The notes: generated by a model not told the origin, from the sequence alone. Positions 27,012-36,732 are shown, counted from the stretch's first letter. The stretch: DNA of 64,000 bases from Legionella sp. 515359 (GCA_025941565.1 JAPCYN010000007.1:1-64000), one strand, 5' to 3'. Numbers and translations: made by a program.

Positions 27012-27653
27012 CTATGAAATCGATTCTCCAATTATCCCTGAAATTAAGCCTAAGCAATCCGTGCCGAGTTTAATCCCTATAAAAGCCATCAATAGACCAC
27101 TAAGTAGCTCAATACCTTTCCACACATTTACTTTGGTTAAAACGTCGGAAAAGTACCGTGCGGTAAATGTTAATGAGCTAAACCAGATAAAGCTTGAAGT
27201 GAGTACGCCCAGCAAGAAAATATGTTCCTGATTTGGATAATCGCTGCTCCCACCGCCAATAATAACCAGGGAATCAATAATGGCATGGGGATTAAGTATA
27301 CTAAAACCTAAAGCCAAAAAAATGATTTGAGTTCTGCTACGGGGTTGATAGGTACTTTCTTGAGTGTCAACTGGTTTTGAGAGCGCGCTGGCTAACGTTT
27401 TTGCAGAATAAAAAAGTAAAAAACCAGTACCTAGCAGCATCATCCAGATTTGTAGGACAGGACGCAGCAGGAGCAGTTCATGCAGTCCTGCAATACTGGA
27501 GTAAATTAAAATTAAATCACAGATAAAACAGATAACAGCCGAAAGAATCGCGTGATTTTTTTGTGCGCCTTGTTTAATCAAAAAAATGTTTTGCGGTCCT
27601 AAGGCAATAATTAAGGATAAGCCTAAAAGCAAACCATTTAGATAAACAAACAT
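27012..27653 (-). CDS. LysE/ArgO-type amino acid exporter
   Basis: A six-helix exporter of about 213 residues. The N-terminal hallmark is GLSLIIALGPQNIFLIKQG, followed by FSILNPHAIIDSLVIIGG, which holds the Asn-Pro-His-Ala motif of the LysE family. The family exports basic or other amino acids; the exact substrate is open, with ArgO being closest by motif. The ATG at 27653 is the likely start; an upstream in-frame start would add 55 residues without homology. It is divergent from the tetraheme cytochrome. Confidence 0.87.
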   Translation of the reverse strand: MFVYLNGLLLGLSLIIALGPQNIFLIKQGAQKNHAILSAVICFICDLILIYSSIAGLHELLLLRPVLQIWMMLLGTGFLLFYSAKTLASALSKPVDTQESTYQPRSRTQIIFLALGFSILNPHAIIDSLVIIGGGSSDYPNQEHIFLLGVLTSSFIWFSSLTFTARYFSDVLTKVNVWKGIELLSGLLMAFIGIKLGTDCLGLISGIIGESIS

Positions 27654-27783
27654 AATCACAATAGAAAAATAACTAAAGATAGCGATTATAACATTGCAAC
27701 TTATGCATTGTGGAGTATAAAATGCGACGATTATTCTGTCTCTGCAAGAGAAGCGTAAAAAATAAGAACAAATAGGAGGGAGC

Positions 27784-29328
27784 GTGGGCTCTTTGTTACT
27801 AAGAAAGCTAATCGTCACTGTAACTTTGACGGTGCTTGGTCTGTCAGGTCAATTATTGCATGCAGAAAATGAACCTGTTCAAGAGAAATTGTCAATTATT
27901 GATGGGTATTATCCTGCTTATCCACCGACGGCTCCAGCTGAAGGCGAGCAACAGAATTTAATTCAACGTGGAGAATATTTGGCCAAGATGGGGGATTGTA
28001 TTTCCTGTCATACGAATGTTAAAGCGGGCACGCCGGCTTATGCAGGTGGATTACCTATAGAAACGCCTTTTGGAACGTTTTACAGTCCCAACGTTACTCC
28101 GGATAAAGAAACGGGGATCGGTAACTGGACTGAGAAAGATTTTATCCGTGCACTTAAAGAAGGTCGTGATCCTAAGGGAAGAAACTATTTCCCGGTATTC
28201 CCCTATATTTATTTTTCTAAAATAACAGACGAGGATGCACGCGCTTTATACGCTTATTTTATGAGCTTACCTCCAGTTAAGTTACCTAATAAATCATTGC
28301 CTTTCCCATTTAATGTTCCAGGCTCCCGCTTCACACTTTGGGGATGGAACTTATTATTCTTCTTCCCTGAAGGTCATGGATTTGAATATGAAAAAGGCAG
28401 ATCTCCTGAATGGAATCGTGGAAAATATATAGTTGATGGTCTGGGACATTGCAGTATGTGTCATACACCCTTAAATCCATTCGGCGCACCAAAGAACAGA
28501 TATTATCTGACCGGCGGCTTCATTGACGGCTATTGGGCACCAAACATTACCAAGTATGGATTGGAATCGGCAACTCATGAAGAAGTGGCTGATGTATTCA
28601 AATTGAATCAGCTCCTCAATCATGCCGGCCCTGTAGCAGGCCCTATGGCTGAAGTAAACCATAACAGCCTGATGTATTTAACGGATGCAGACAGGATGGC
28701 TATCGCTACATACCTTAAAACAGTGGTAAGCGAAGAACCTTTAGGGCTGCCCCCTTCAAAGGAACCGCCATCACTTGAGCGTGGAAAGCAAGTTTATTTC
28801 ACCGCGTGCGTGATTTGCCATCAAGATGGCGTAATGAGCGCTCCCTTGCTGGGAAATTCAGCCGGTTGGTATGAGCGATTAAAAAGCAGTGGTTTAACCG
28901 GGTTATATACCCATGCTATCGATGGGTTTAACTCCATGCCTATAAAAGGTGCGTGTGTGACTTGCTCGGATAACGACATCATTTCTGCTGTTGATTACAT
29001 ATTAAATGAGTCTCTAACTCGCGCAGAATTGTTAGACCTCAAGTCTGGCGGTGCAGCAAAATATCCTGCAAGTGGCGAAACTGTTTATAACGAACATTGC
29101 GCAGCTTGCCATAACGATGGAAAACAAGGCGCACCCAAAATTGGCGATACCGAGGTATGGAACTCTTTGCTCACAAAAAATATGGATGTATTGATTGAGA
29201 ATACCGTTCACGGGAAGGATCATCCGAAAAACGGCGGCTGTAATCAATGTACCACGAATGAAGTAATTGAGGCAGTTAAGTACCTGGTCAGTAAATCTAA
29301 AACTGAAGGAAACTACTCATTATGGTAG
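27784..29328 (+). CDS. Tetraheme cytochrome c with two cytochrome c5-like domains
   Basis: A 514-residue exported cytochrome with a signal peptide from a GTG start. Four heme sites are visible: CISCH (near residue 74), CSMCH (near 225), CVICH (near 343) and CAACH (near 438). The first two domains resemble the cytochrome subunits of membrane alcohol or gluconate dehydrogenases (GGLPIETPFGTFYSPNVTPD). The last two match cytochrome c5: each ends in Cys-x-x-Cys without His (ACVTCSDND, GCNQCTTNE), which forms a disulfide in c5. It lies 96 bases before coxB and could deliver electrons to the oxidase. Confidence 0.88.
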   Translation: MGSLLLRKLIVTVTLTVLGLSGQLLHAENEPVQEKLSIIDGYYPAYPPTAPAEGEQQNLIQRGEYLAKMGDCISCHTNVKAGTPAYAGGLPIETPFGTFYSPNVTPDKETGIGNWTEKDFIRALKEGRDPKGRNYFPVFPYIYFSKITDEDARALYAYFMSLPPVKLPNKSLPFPFNVPGSRFTLWGWNLLFFFPEGHGFEYEKGRSPEWNRGKYIVDGLGHCSMCHTPLNPFGAPKNRYYLTGGFIDGYWAPNITKYGLESATHEEVADVFKLNQLLNHAGPVAGPMAEVNHNSLMYLTDADRMAIATYLKTVVSEEPLGLPPSKEPPSLERGKQVYFTACVICHQDGVMSAPLLGNSAGWYERLKSSGLTGLYTHAIDGFNSMPIKGACVTCSDNDIISAVDYILNESLTRAELLDLKSGGAAKYPASGETVYNEHCAACHNDGKQGAPKIGDTEVWNSLLTKNMDVLIENTVHGKDHPKNGGCNQCTTNEVIEAVKYLVSKSKTEGNYSLW

Positions 29329-29444
29329 TGTCGTATTGATTGAATAAACTCCTCCTTGATCGAGGGGGAGGCCAAATTAAAAATGTATAAAAATTAAATT
29401 GGAGCCAGGTTAAGCTGGCTTTCTTGACAAGACGAGGAATGGGG

Positions 29445-30650
29445 ATGTTAAACAGGTTAAAGATCTGTAGATTATTAACAATGCTAGGTGCCTGGGTTGC
29501 GAGCCAACCGCTATTCGCAGCTGCGGATTTTTGGCAGTTAAATATGCATAGAGGGGTGACCCCTGTCAGTAAAGACGTATACTACCTGCATATGGTTTGT
29601 ATGGCAGTTTGTGCTGTTATCGGGGTCGTTGTATTCGGTGTGATGATCTATTCCATGATCCACCATAGAAAATCCAAAGGATACAAGGCCGCATCATTTC
29701 ATGATAATCCTCGCTTGGAAGTTGTCTGGTCGATTATTCCTTTCTTGATTCTTGTCGGACTTGCAGTACCTGCTACGCGGGTTTTAATCCGTATGGATGA
29801 TACAAAACAATCAGAAATAACCGTAAAAATAGTCGGTTACCAATGGCGATGGCAGTATGAATATCTTGATCAGGGAATTAGCTTTTTTAGCTCCTTATCT
29901 ACGCCTTTTGAACAAATTCAAAATAAGCAGAAAAAAAGTGAGTGGTATTTATTAGAAGTAGACAAACCGATGGTTGTGCCGGTTAATAAGAAAATTCGCT
30001 TTTTGGTGACTTCCAATGATGTCATTCATTCCTGGTGGGTTCCTGAATTAGGTATTAAACGTGATGCGATACCCGGTTTTATGTACGAGGCATGGGCTAC
30101 AATAGAAAAACCAGGAACATATAGAGGTCAATGTGCTGAGCTCTGTGGGGTCAATCATGGATTTATGCCCATAGTTGTTGAGGCAGTAAGTCAGGAAGAT
30201 TTTGATAAATGGGTCGCAGCGCAAACAAAAGCAGAAGATCAGTACGCCAAAAGAGAGGCTGATGTCGCAACCCAGCAAACCATGACTCGAGATGAGTTGC
30301 TCGTTTTAGGAAAGCAAAAATACGAACAATTTTGTTCTCCCTGCCATCAGCCCGATGGGAAGGGGATTCCTCCCATGTATCCTGCTCTCAGAGGCAGTTC
30401 TGTGGCAACAGGGAATCCTATTTCACGGCATATCGATATAATACTCAACGGTATTACCGGTTCAGCGATGCAGCCTTATAGAGATCAACTTACCGATGAA
30501 GAAATTGCGGCTATTGCGACTTACGAGCGTAATGCCTGGAATAATAATACTAATGATGTAGTCCAAGCCACAGAAGTTGCTGTACAACGTCAGAAAGCGA
30601 ATCAACAACCAACCATGGTTAATAAAGTTAAAACCGGAGGTTTGCAATGA
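29445..30650 (+). CDS. coxB: Cytochrome c oxidase subunit II with fused cytochrome c domain (caa3 type)
   Basis: About 401 residues: a signal peptide, two helices, a CuA domain and a C-terminal cytochrome c. CuA ligands are seen in SNDVIHSWWVPELG and in CAELCGVNHGFM. The cytochrome part has the heme site CSPCH near residue 300. The fusion defines a caa3-type enzyme. The ATG at 29445 after AGGAATGGGG is preferred over the TTG at 29424. The stop overlaps the coxA start by 4 bases. Confidence 0.93.
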   Translation: MLNRLKICRLLTMLGAWVASQPLFAAADFWQLNMHRGVTPVSKDVYYLHMVCMAVCAVIGVVVFGVMIYSMIHHRKSKGYKAASFHDNPRLEVVWSIIPFLILVGLAVPATRVLIRMDDTKQSEITVKIVGYQWRWQYEYLDQGISFFSSLSTPFEQIQNKQKKSEWYLLEVDKPMVVPVNKKIRFLVTSNDVIHSWWVPELGIKRDAIPGFMYEAWATIEKPGTYRGQCAELCGVNHGFMPIVVEAVSQEDFDKWVAAQTKAEDQYAKREADVATQQTMTRDELLVLGKQKYEQFCSPCHQPDGKGIPPMYPALRGSSVATGNPISRHIDIILNGITGSAMQPYRDQLTDEEIAAIATYERNAWNNNTNDVVQATEVAVQRQKANQQPTMVNKVKTGGLQ

Positions 30651-32266
30651 GTAGTTATACATTAGCGCACGATGAACAACATGACGATCATGGTCCTGAA
30701 CAAGGTAAAGGTATTTTAGGATTTATAAAACGTTGGTTGTTTACGACAAACCACAAGGATATAGGCACACTGTATTTGTGGCTTGCGATGATCAGTTTCT
30801 TTTTGGCTGGCGGTATGGCTTTAATTATTCGCGCAGAGTTATTTCAGCCTGGCCACCGTTTTGTAGATCCCAATTTCTTTAACCAAATGACTACGTTACA
30901 TGGATTAATCATGTTATTTGGTGTGGTCATGCCTGCATTTACCGGAATGGCAAACTGGCAAATTCCAATGATGATTGGCGCTCCAGATATGGCTTTGCCG
31001 CGCTTAAATAACTGGAGTTTCTGGATTTTACCTTTTGCTTTTACATTATTACTTTCAACAACATTCCATGCTGGAGGTGGCCCTAACTTTGGTTGGACCA
31101 TGTATGCACCGCTTTCCACCAAATATGCACCGCCCAGTACTGATTTTATGATTTTTTCGATACATATGATGGGTCTTTCATCCATTATGGGCTCGATTAA
31201 CATTATTGCGACCATCTTAAATTTACGCGCGCCCGGCATGACTCTGATGAAAATGCCGATGTTCGTATGGACCTGGCTAATTACCGCCTTTTTGCTGATT
31301 GCCATTATGCCTGTCTTGGCTGGAGCAGTAACCATGATGTTGGCTGACCGTCATTTTGGCACCAGCTTCTTTGAGGCTTCAGGTGGTGGAGATCCCATAC
31401 TTTTCCAACATGTATTCTGGTTTTTTGGGCATCCTGAGGTGTATGTTCTTGTACTGCCCGCATTTGGCGTTATATCAGAAGTAATTCCTACCTTTAGCCG
31501 TAAGCCTTTATTCGGTTATTATTTTATGGTTTATGCTACAGTCAGTATTGCCATATTGTCATTTATTGTTTGGGCGCACCATATGTTTACCTCGGGTATC
31601 CCTTTGGGCGCGGAATTATTTTTTATGTACACCACAATGCTCATTGCCGTTCCCACGGGTATTAAAGTATTTAACTGGGTAAGTACTATGTTCCGTGGCT
31701 CTATGAGCTTTGAAACACCCATGTTATTTGCCTTGGCTTTTGTTTTCTTGTTTACCATTGGAGGATTTACAGGCCTCATGCTGGCATTGGTACCTGCAGA
31801 TTTTCAGTATCAAGACAGTTACTTTGTGGTAGGCCATTTCCATTATGTTCTGGTTCCTGGAGTGGTTTTTGCGCTATTTTCTGCTACATACTACTGGTTA
31901 CCTAAGTGGACTGGGCATATGTATAACGAGCTGTTGGGCAAATGGCATTTTTGGTTATCCGTTATTTCTGTAAATGTGGCGTTCTTCCCGATGCACTTTT
32001 TAGGGCTGGCAGGAATGCCAAGAAGGATTCCGGATTATGCATTGCAATTCACTAATTTTAATATGGTCTCCTCCATTGGTGCCTTTATTTTTGGTTTTAC
32101 TCAACTCCTCTTTTTATATAATGTAATAGCTACCATAAGGAAAAAAGGTACTAAAAAAGATATTGCTGCGGCACGATCATGGGAAGGAGCATATGGATTG
32201 GAGTGGACGTTACCTTCGCCACCTCCATATCACACGTTTACAACGCCACCCAAGTTAGATTTATAG
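30647..32266 (+). CDS. coxA: Cytochrome c oxidase subunit I
   Basis: The 539-residue catalytic subunit with about 12 helices. The heme and copper ligands are seen in TTLHGLIMLFG, FWFFGHPEVYVLVLP (His cross-linked to Tyr), WAHHMFTSG and YFVVGHFHYVLVPG. It binds heme a, heme a3 and CuB and reduces oxygen while pumping protons. It is translationally coupled to coxB and followed by ctaG 9 bases on. Confidence 0.96.
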   Translation: MSSYTLAHDEQHDDHGPEQGKGILGFIKRWLFTTNHKDIGTLYLWLAMISFFLAGGMALIIRAELFQPGHRFVDPNFFNQMTTLHGLIMLFGVVMPAFTGMANWQIPMMIGAPDMALPRLNNWSFWILPFAFTLLLSTTFHAGGGPNFGWTMYAPLSTKYAPPSTDFMIFSIHMMGLSSIMGSINIIATILNLRAPGMTLMKMPMFVWTWLITAFLLIAIMPVLAGAVTMMLADRHFGTSFFEASGGGDPILFQHVFWFFGHPEVYVLVLPAFGVISEVIPTFSRKPLFGYYFMVYATVSIAILSFIVWAHHMFTSGIPLGAELFFMYTTMLIAVPTGIKVFNWVSTMFRGSMSFETPMLFALAFVFLFTIGGFTGLMLALVPADFQYQDSYFVVGHFHYVLVPGVVFALFSATYYWLPKWTGHMYNELLGKWHFWLSVISVNVAFFPMHFLGLAGMPRRIPDYALQFTNFNMVSSIGAFIFGFTQLLFLYNVIATIRKKGTKKDIAAARSWEGAYGLEWTLPSPPPYHTFTTPPKLDL

Positions 32267-32275
32267 GTACGCTGT

Positions 32276-32812
32276 ATGAACAAACAAAAACGGCATCATC
32301 GATTAATCGTTATATTAGCCAGTCTTGTACTGGGGATGTTTGCCTTCGGATTTGCATTGGTACCAATTTATAATAGTTTATGTAAGTCATTGGGCATTAA
32401 TGGTAAAACCAATCCTGAGGCAGTTGCTTATGATGCAACCCAAGCTAAAATCGACAAAAAAAGAGAAATAACAGTTGAGTTTGTTGCTACAAATAATAGC
32501 GGTGTTCCTTGGTCATTTTATCCAAAAATTCGGAAAATAAAGGTGCATCCTGGTGAAATAGCCAAGCTCTCATTTTATGCAGAAAACAAGACAGATCATC
32601 AGATGACCGTTCAGGCAATACCCAGCGTCACACCGGGTATCGCTGCTAAATATCTGAAAAAGACGGAGTGCTTTTGCTTTACCCAGCAAACATTAAATGG
32701 GCATGAGGCAATGAATATGCCTTTATTGTTTCATTTGGATGCTGATTTACCCGAAAAAGTGCATACAGTTACATTATCTTATACTTTATTTGATGTAACC
32801 GATAAGGGTTAG
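32276..32812 (+). CDS. ctaG: Cytochrome c oxidase assembly protein CtaG/Cox11
   Basis: A 178-residue copper chaperone for CuB. One N-terminal helix (LIVILASLVLGMFAFGFALV) is followed by VPIYNSLC and the Cys-Phe-Cys copper site in TECFCFTQQTL. The domain ends in a beta-rich part (EKVHTVTLSYTLFDV). Its position between coxA and coxC is the common order. The downstream gap holds a short palindrome. Confidence 0.93.
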   Translation: MNKQKRHHRLIVILASLVLGMFAFGFALVPIYNSLCKSLGINGKTNPEAVAYDATQAKIDKKREITVEFVATNNSGVPWSFYPKIRKIKVHPGEIAKLSFYAENKTDHQMTVQAIPSVTPGIAAKYLKKTECFCFTQQTLNGHEAMNMPLLFHLDADLPEKVHTVTLSYTLFDVTDKG

Positions 32813-32912
32813 TACAAGACTGCACTCTTTGATTGTGAGTATCCTGGTGCTAATTATCACAGGATAATCATGCTGAAAATCAAATTGGCACGTTTAGTAA
32901 TTTTAGTAGATT

Positions 32913-32929
32913 ACACTCTCCGAGAGTGT
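32913..32929. promoter_or_regulatory. 17-bp palindrome before coxC
   Basis: ACACTCTC-C-GAGAGTGT is a perfect palindrome with a one-base centre, 36 bases before the coxC start. It could be an operator or, as RNA, a small hairpin that tunes translation. A minor frame from 32870 reads through it but ends up in the coxC frame and is not expected to be used. Confidence 0.45.
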
Positions 32930-32965
32930 CTAAAACAGATTATTGATACAGGAGATAAAAATATA

Positions 32966-33835
32966 ATGGGAGCACATGGCACTTATTATGTCCCTAAACC
33001 AAGCCATTGGCCTTTGATTGCATCATGCGGGTTAACTACTATTCTTGTAGGTGCTGCATCTTGGCTACATCATGATTGGTATGGACCCTATATATTCACC
33101 ATTGGCATGGGAATTATGATTTTTATGTTATTTGGTTGGTTTGGCCAGGTAATTTATGAGAACTCGAAAGGGGTCTATGACGAACAGGTCGATAAATCGT
33201 TTCGCTGGGGAATGTGCTGGTTTATTTTTTCTGAGGTTTGTTTTTTTGGCGCATTTTTTGGGGCGTTGTTTTACAGTCGGCTTTGGTCTGTTCCTCTTTT
33301 GGGGGGCGAAGTACATCCCATTACGCACTTTACTTTATGGCCGGATTTTAATGCAAACTGGCCTGTCTTAGTTAATCCGAATAACCGCGTTTTTGCTGGT
33401 GCTCATGAAGCAATGGGCGCTTGGGGATTAGCAGCGGTGAACACGCTTATTTTATTGACTTCAGGGATAACCATCACCTGGGCGCACTGGGCGTTAAAAT
33501 TAAGGAAACAAAAGCAGCTGATTACCGGCATGGTTTTAACCATTGCATTGGGTTTGCTGTTCTTGGTATTGCAAGCCTATGAGTATCATGAGGCCTATAC
33601 GGAGATGAATTTAACTTTGTCTGCGGGCATTTATGGAACGACCTTTTTTATGTTAACCGGATTTCACGGGTTACACGTGACCCTGGGTACGATTATGCTG
33701 ATTGTAATCGCGATTCGTTGCAAACTGGGTCATTTTACACCCGAACGGCACTTTGCGTTTGAAGGTGTTGCATGGTATTGGCACTTTGTAGACGTGGTTT
33801 GGTTGTTCTTGTTTGTCTTTGTTTATTGGTTATAA
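32966..33835 (+). CDS. coxC: Cytochrome c oxidase subunit III
   Basis: A 289-residue membrane protein with seven helices. The subunit III signatures are FRWGMCWFIFSEVCFFGAFF, then FHGLHVTLGTIML and the C-terminal AWYWHFVDVVWLFLFVFVYW. The start MGAHGTYYVPKPSHWPL follows AGGAGA; a longer in-frame extension from 32870 has no homology. The usual later oxidase genes for SURF1, CtaA and CtaB are absent here, since a repeat and a PilZ-like ORF follow. Confidence 0.95.
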   Translation: MGAHGTYYVPKPSHWPLIASCGLTTILVGAASWLHHDWYGPYIFTIGMGIMIFMLFGWFGQVIYENSKGVYDEQVDKSFRWGMCWFIFSEVCFFGAFFGALFYSRLWSVPLLGGEVHPITHFTLWPDFNANWPVLVNPNNRVFAGAHEAMGAWGLAAVNTLILLTSGITITWAHWALKLRKQKQLITGMVLTIALGLLFLVLQAYEYHEAYTEMNLTLSAGIYGTTFFMLTGFHGLHVTLGTIMLIVIAIRCKLGHFTPERHFAFEGVAWYWHFVDVVWLFLFVFVYWL

Positions 33836-33855
33836 ATAAATCCATAGCAAAAAAT

Positions 33856-33887
33856 CCAGCCCGGGTGCAGCATTGCGAAACCCGGGA
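33856..33887. repeat. GTAGCCTGGG family, short copy
   Basis: CAGCCCGGGTGCAGC and GCGAAACCCGGG form a hairpin with a CCCGGG stem. It lies at the end of the cox operon and may end that transcript. Confidence 0.6.
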
Positions 33888-33961
33888 ACGCGTTACCTTC
33901 ATGCTTAACCCGAACACTCACTAATGATCCTCAAGGGATATCTGTAAACAGTACTAATAAT

Positions 33962-34234
33962 TCATAAACGCGTATTAATCAGCAAACCAGGTTGGAATTG
34001 GATTTCTTGAATGGTTAATTGATAAGTGAAGAAAGAGTGAGCGAATTTTATTTCCTCGATAATTGCGTGACCACGAAAATGTTTGGCAGTAAACGAAATA
34101 TCAACATATTTTTCAATATATTCATCACATTTTAATTCCAATTTTTTTTCGGACAAACTAAGCAGCTGGCCAATATATTCATCTTCGCCGATTTTTATTA
34201 GAACATGTACAGGTTGAACAGGCTGAATTAACAT
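33962..34234 (-). CDS. PilZ-like small protein, uncertain
   Basis: About 90 residues from the ATG at 34234 (MLIQPVQPVHVLIKIG). The sequence is beta-strand rich and resembles the core of PilZ domains (VLIKIGEDEYIGQLLSLSEKKLELKC), but the Arg-x-x-x-Arg c-di-GMP motif is absent, so it may not bind the nucleotide. It is solitary, between the cox operon and parB. It could be a divergent PilZ protein or unrelated. Confidence 0.5.
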   Translation of the reverse strand: MLIQPVQPVHVLIKIGEDEYIGQLLSLSEKKLELKCDEYIEKYVDISFTAKHFRGHAIIEEIKFAHSFFTYQLTIQEIQFQPGLLINTRL

Positions 34235-34372
34235 TGCAGTCTCCAAGCAATATAACCAGCTTATATAATAATTGTAGCCTAAATATTGAACTTCTTGCAG
34301 AATTTCATTTAAGGAATGAAAATGGGAAACGCAGTGGCGCACCCGAAGTGCAGGAGGATCTCTACCTAACTA

Positions 34373-34404
34373 TACCCGGGTTTCGCTTCGCTGCACCCAG
34401 GCTA
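34373..34404. repeat. GTAGCCTGGG family, reverse-oriented copy
   Basis: TACCCGGGTTTCGCTTCGCT, then GCACCCAGGCTA, matches the complement of the family core. It lies just after the end of parB on the minus strand. Confidence 0.65.
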
Positions 34405-34430
34405 GAATACGGATTGAGGTAAGAAAATTG

Positions 34431-35306
34431 TTAGCGTGTACTAATTAACTGCTCAATGATATTTTTCAAACTGTGTTCATTGTCATAGTGAATGACTAAT
34501 GAGCCTTTACCCGCTTTAGCAGGTTTAATCTTAATTGAAGTTTGCAAATGTTGTGAGAGATTTTCCAATTGATCGTAGTATAAATGAGCAAGATCTATAT
34601 GATGAGGTTGTTGTTCTTTTGTTTTCTCTAATTTAATTCGTTCAACCAGCTTTTCGGTTTCACGTACAGATAAATTTTTTGCAACGATAAGTTGAGCTAC
34701 CTGATTTTGCTGTTCTTCTTCTAACATCAATAAGGCACGTGCATGGCCCATATCTAAATCACCATGTTCTAAAAGCTTTTTGACACCGCTTGATAGAGCC
34801 AGCAAACGTAAGTAGTTACTTACTGCTGTTCTGGATTTACACAAGAGATCAGCAACTTGTTGATGCGTTAGGGAAAATTCATGAGTGAGTCGATGCATCG
34901 CACGTGCTTGATCCATGGCATTCAGATCTTCACGCTGTAAATTCTCGACCAATGCCATTGCCATAGCCGTTTCATCATCAACTTGTTTTAAAAGAACGGG
35001 AACTTCTGTGAGTCCTGCTAATTGACTGGCACGCCAGCGGCGTTCACCCGCAATAATTTCATAGCGACCATTAGTTAGTTCACGAACTAAAAGCGGTTGC
35101 AGCAAACCTTGCTTTTTGATGGATTGGGCAAGTTCCATGAGCGGAGCTTCTTCCATCTCGCCACGCGGTTGATATTTTCCTGGCTGTAAACAGTCCACAG
35201 CAAGCTTGAGATTTTCAGCTTGTGGTTTCTCATTTAAAAGAATAGTACTTGATTGGCTTAATAAAGCGGATAAGTTACGTCCCAAACTACTACGTTTTAC
35301 TGTCAT
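34431..35306 (-). CDS. parB: Chromosome partitioning protein ParB
   Basis: A 291-residue ParB/Spo0J protein. The CTPase/arginine motif GERRWRA lies near residue 88, the LVENLQREDLN region near residue 118, and a helix-turn-helix (LTHQQVADLLCKSRTAVSNYLRLL) near residue 143. The C-terminus is the dimer domain. It binds parS sites and loads condensin near the origin. No convincing parS (TGTTTCACGTGAAACA) is visible in the window. Confidence 0.95.
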   Translation of the reverse strand: MTVKRSSLGRNLSALLSQSSTILLNEKPQAENLKLAVDCLQPGKYQPRGEMEEAPLMELAQSIKKQGLLQPLLVRELTNGRYEIIAGERRWRASQLAGLTEVPVLLKQVDDETAMAMALVENLQREDLNAMDQARAMHRLTHEFSLTHQQVADLLCKSRTAVSNYLRLLALSSGVKKLLEHGDLDMGHARALLMLEEEQQNQVAQLIVAKNLSVRETEKLVERIKLEKTKEQQPHHIDLAHLYYDQLENLSQHLQTSIKIKPAKAGKGSLVIHYDNEHSLKNIIEQLISTR

Positions 35307-35319
35307 AAATTACCCCCAT

Positions 35320-36090
35320 TTATCCTGCTACAGTTTGTTTATTAATCAACTCGGAAGCAAGTACCATATAGGCTGCCGCGCCTGGTGATGTTTTGTCGTA
35401 ATGTAAGGCAGGTAACCCATGGCTGGGTGCTTCAGCCAGCCTGACATTGCGCGGTACTACAGTTCTATAGACCTTACTTGAAAAATGCTCTAAGAGCTGC
35501 TTGGATACCTCAGAACACAATCGGTTACGCGCATCGTACATGGTTCGTAGCAGGCCCTCAAGATGTAAACGAGGATTTACTGAAGCCTTCACTTGCTCAA
35601 TCGTTGAAAGCAGAGCGGCTAACCCTTCAAGAGCATAGTATTCACATTGCATTGGGATAAGAACGGAATCAGCGGCAACAAACGCATTAATTGTCAGAGT
35701 ATTCAAAGCAGGGGGGCAATCAATCAGGATAAAGTCGTAATTATTTAAAATCGGTTGTAATGCCTTAAATAAGAACGTTTCACGGTGATTGCGTTCCATC
35801 AGACTTACTTCAGCAACGGTTAAATCATCATTGCCTGGAATTAAATCATAACCACTGGTTGTGGCAAGACATGCCTGTGCTGCAAGGCAATCATGCAGTA
35901 GGACATCATTGGTTGTATGCACCAATTGGCTTTTATCGACACCGCTACCCATGGTGGCATTTCCTTGGGGATCTAAGTCAATCAGTAAAACCTGTTGTCG
36001 ATTTGCTGCCAATGAAGCAGCTAAATTAATCGCTGTAGTGGTTTTGCCTACTCCACCTTTCTGATTGGCAATGGCTATAACTTTTGCCAT
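35320..36090 (-). CDS. parA: Chromosome partitioning ATPase ParA (Soj)
   Basis: A 256-residue ParA-type ATPase with the deviant Walker A KGGVGKTTTAINLAAS and the Walker B region YDFILIDCPPAL. It drives origin segregation with ParB, whose gene is 13 bases further along. It directly follows rsmG (3 bases), the order typical of gammaproteobacteria near the replication origin. The N-terminus is short, as in chromosomal Soj proteins. Confidence 0.95.
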   Translation of the reverse strand: MAKVIAIANQKGGVGKTTTAINLAASLAANRQQVLLIDLDPQGNATMGSGVDKSQLVHTTNDVLLHDCLAAQACLATTSGYDLIPGNDDLTVAEVSLMERNHRETFLFKALQPILNNYDFILIDCPPALNTLTINAFVAADSVLIPMQCEYYALEGLAALLSTIEQVKASVNPRLHLEGLLRTMYDARNRLCSEVSKQLLEHFSSKVYRTVVPRNVRLAEAPSHGLPALHYDKTSPGAAAYMVLASELINKQTVAG

Positions 36091-36093
36091 GAT

Positions 36094-36732
36094 TTATTCC
36101 TTGGTTAAACTGGGTTGATTTTCAATAATGACACAACAACGGTCGCCTTCAACGCCTGTAACAGTATAACGCTCTATCTTGCAGTTTTGCTTTATTTCAT
36201 TCAATTCTGCATCAGGATAACGCCCTTTCATTGCCAACCAGATACCTTCATCAGCAATAAGATGTTGCGTCCACTGAACCATTTGTTCAAGGCTGCTAAA
36301 AGCTCGACTTAATACTGTATCAAAACCTTGAGTAGGGTGGTAGTTTTCGACTCTAAATTGTACAATTTCAACATTTTCCAAGTTGAGTTGTCGTTTTACT
36401 TCATTCAAGAAACGAGTTTTTTTACCATTGGAGTCTAATAAAACAAAGTTACAATCGGGTCTGGCCAGTGCAAGGGGAATGCCTGGTAAGCCTGGGCCGG
36501 TGCCTACATCGATAATGTAATTGCCTTTAAGCCAGGGTAAAATCGCCAGGCTATCTAAGATATGCTTACCAATCATAGCATCAGGATCACGGATTGCAGT
36601 GAGATTATAAGCAATATTCCACTTGTTCAGTAAGAATAAATAATCCGACAAAGAGGCAGCCAGTGCGTCTAAACCCAATTGCTGCAAACCTGCTTTTAGT
36701 TGCGATTGTATTCGCGTTATCTGTTCCTTCAT
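36094..36732 (-). CDS. rsmG: 16S rRNA m7G527 methyltransferase RsmG (GidB)
   Basis: A 212-residue class I methyltransferase. The SAM loop is [20 protein letters not shown], preceded by [26 protein letters not shown] and followed by [15 protein letters not shown], all RsmG signatures. The start overlaps the mnmG stop by 4 bases, so the two are coupled. Confidence 0.95.
   Translation of the reverse strand: MKEQITRIQSQLKAGLQQLGLDALAASLSDYLFLLNKWNIAYNLTAIRDPDAMIGKHILDSLAILPWLKGNYIIDVGTGPGLPGIPLALARPDCNFVLLDSNGKKTRFLNEVKRQLNLENVEIVQFRVENYHPTQGFDTVLSRAFSSLEQMVQWTQHLIADEGIWLAMKGRYPDAELNEIKQNCKIERYTVTGVEGDRCCVIIENQPSLTKE

Noticed and set aside
28955-29260. Cys-x-x-Cys without His in the tetraheme cytochrome read as decayed heme sites
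   Set aside because: Position near the end of each domain matches the structural disulfide of cytochrome c5.
34650-35800. parS-like sequences near parAB (GTTTCACGTACAG and GTTTCACGGTGA)
   Set aside because: Too many mismatches from TGTTTCACGTGAAACA, and both lie inside coding sequence without palindromic symmetry.
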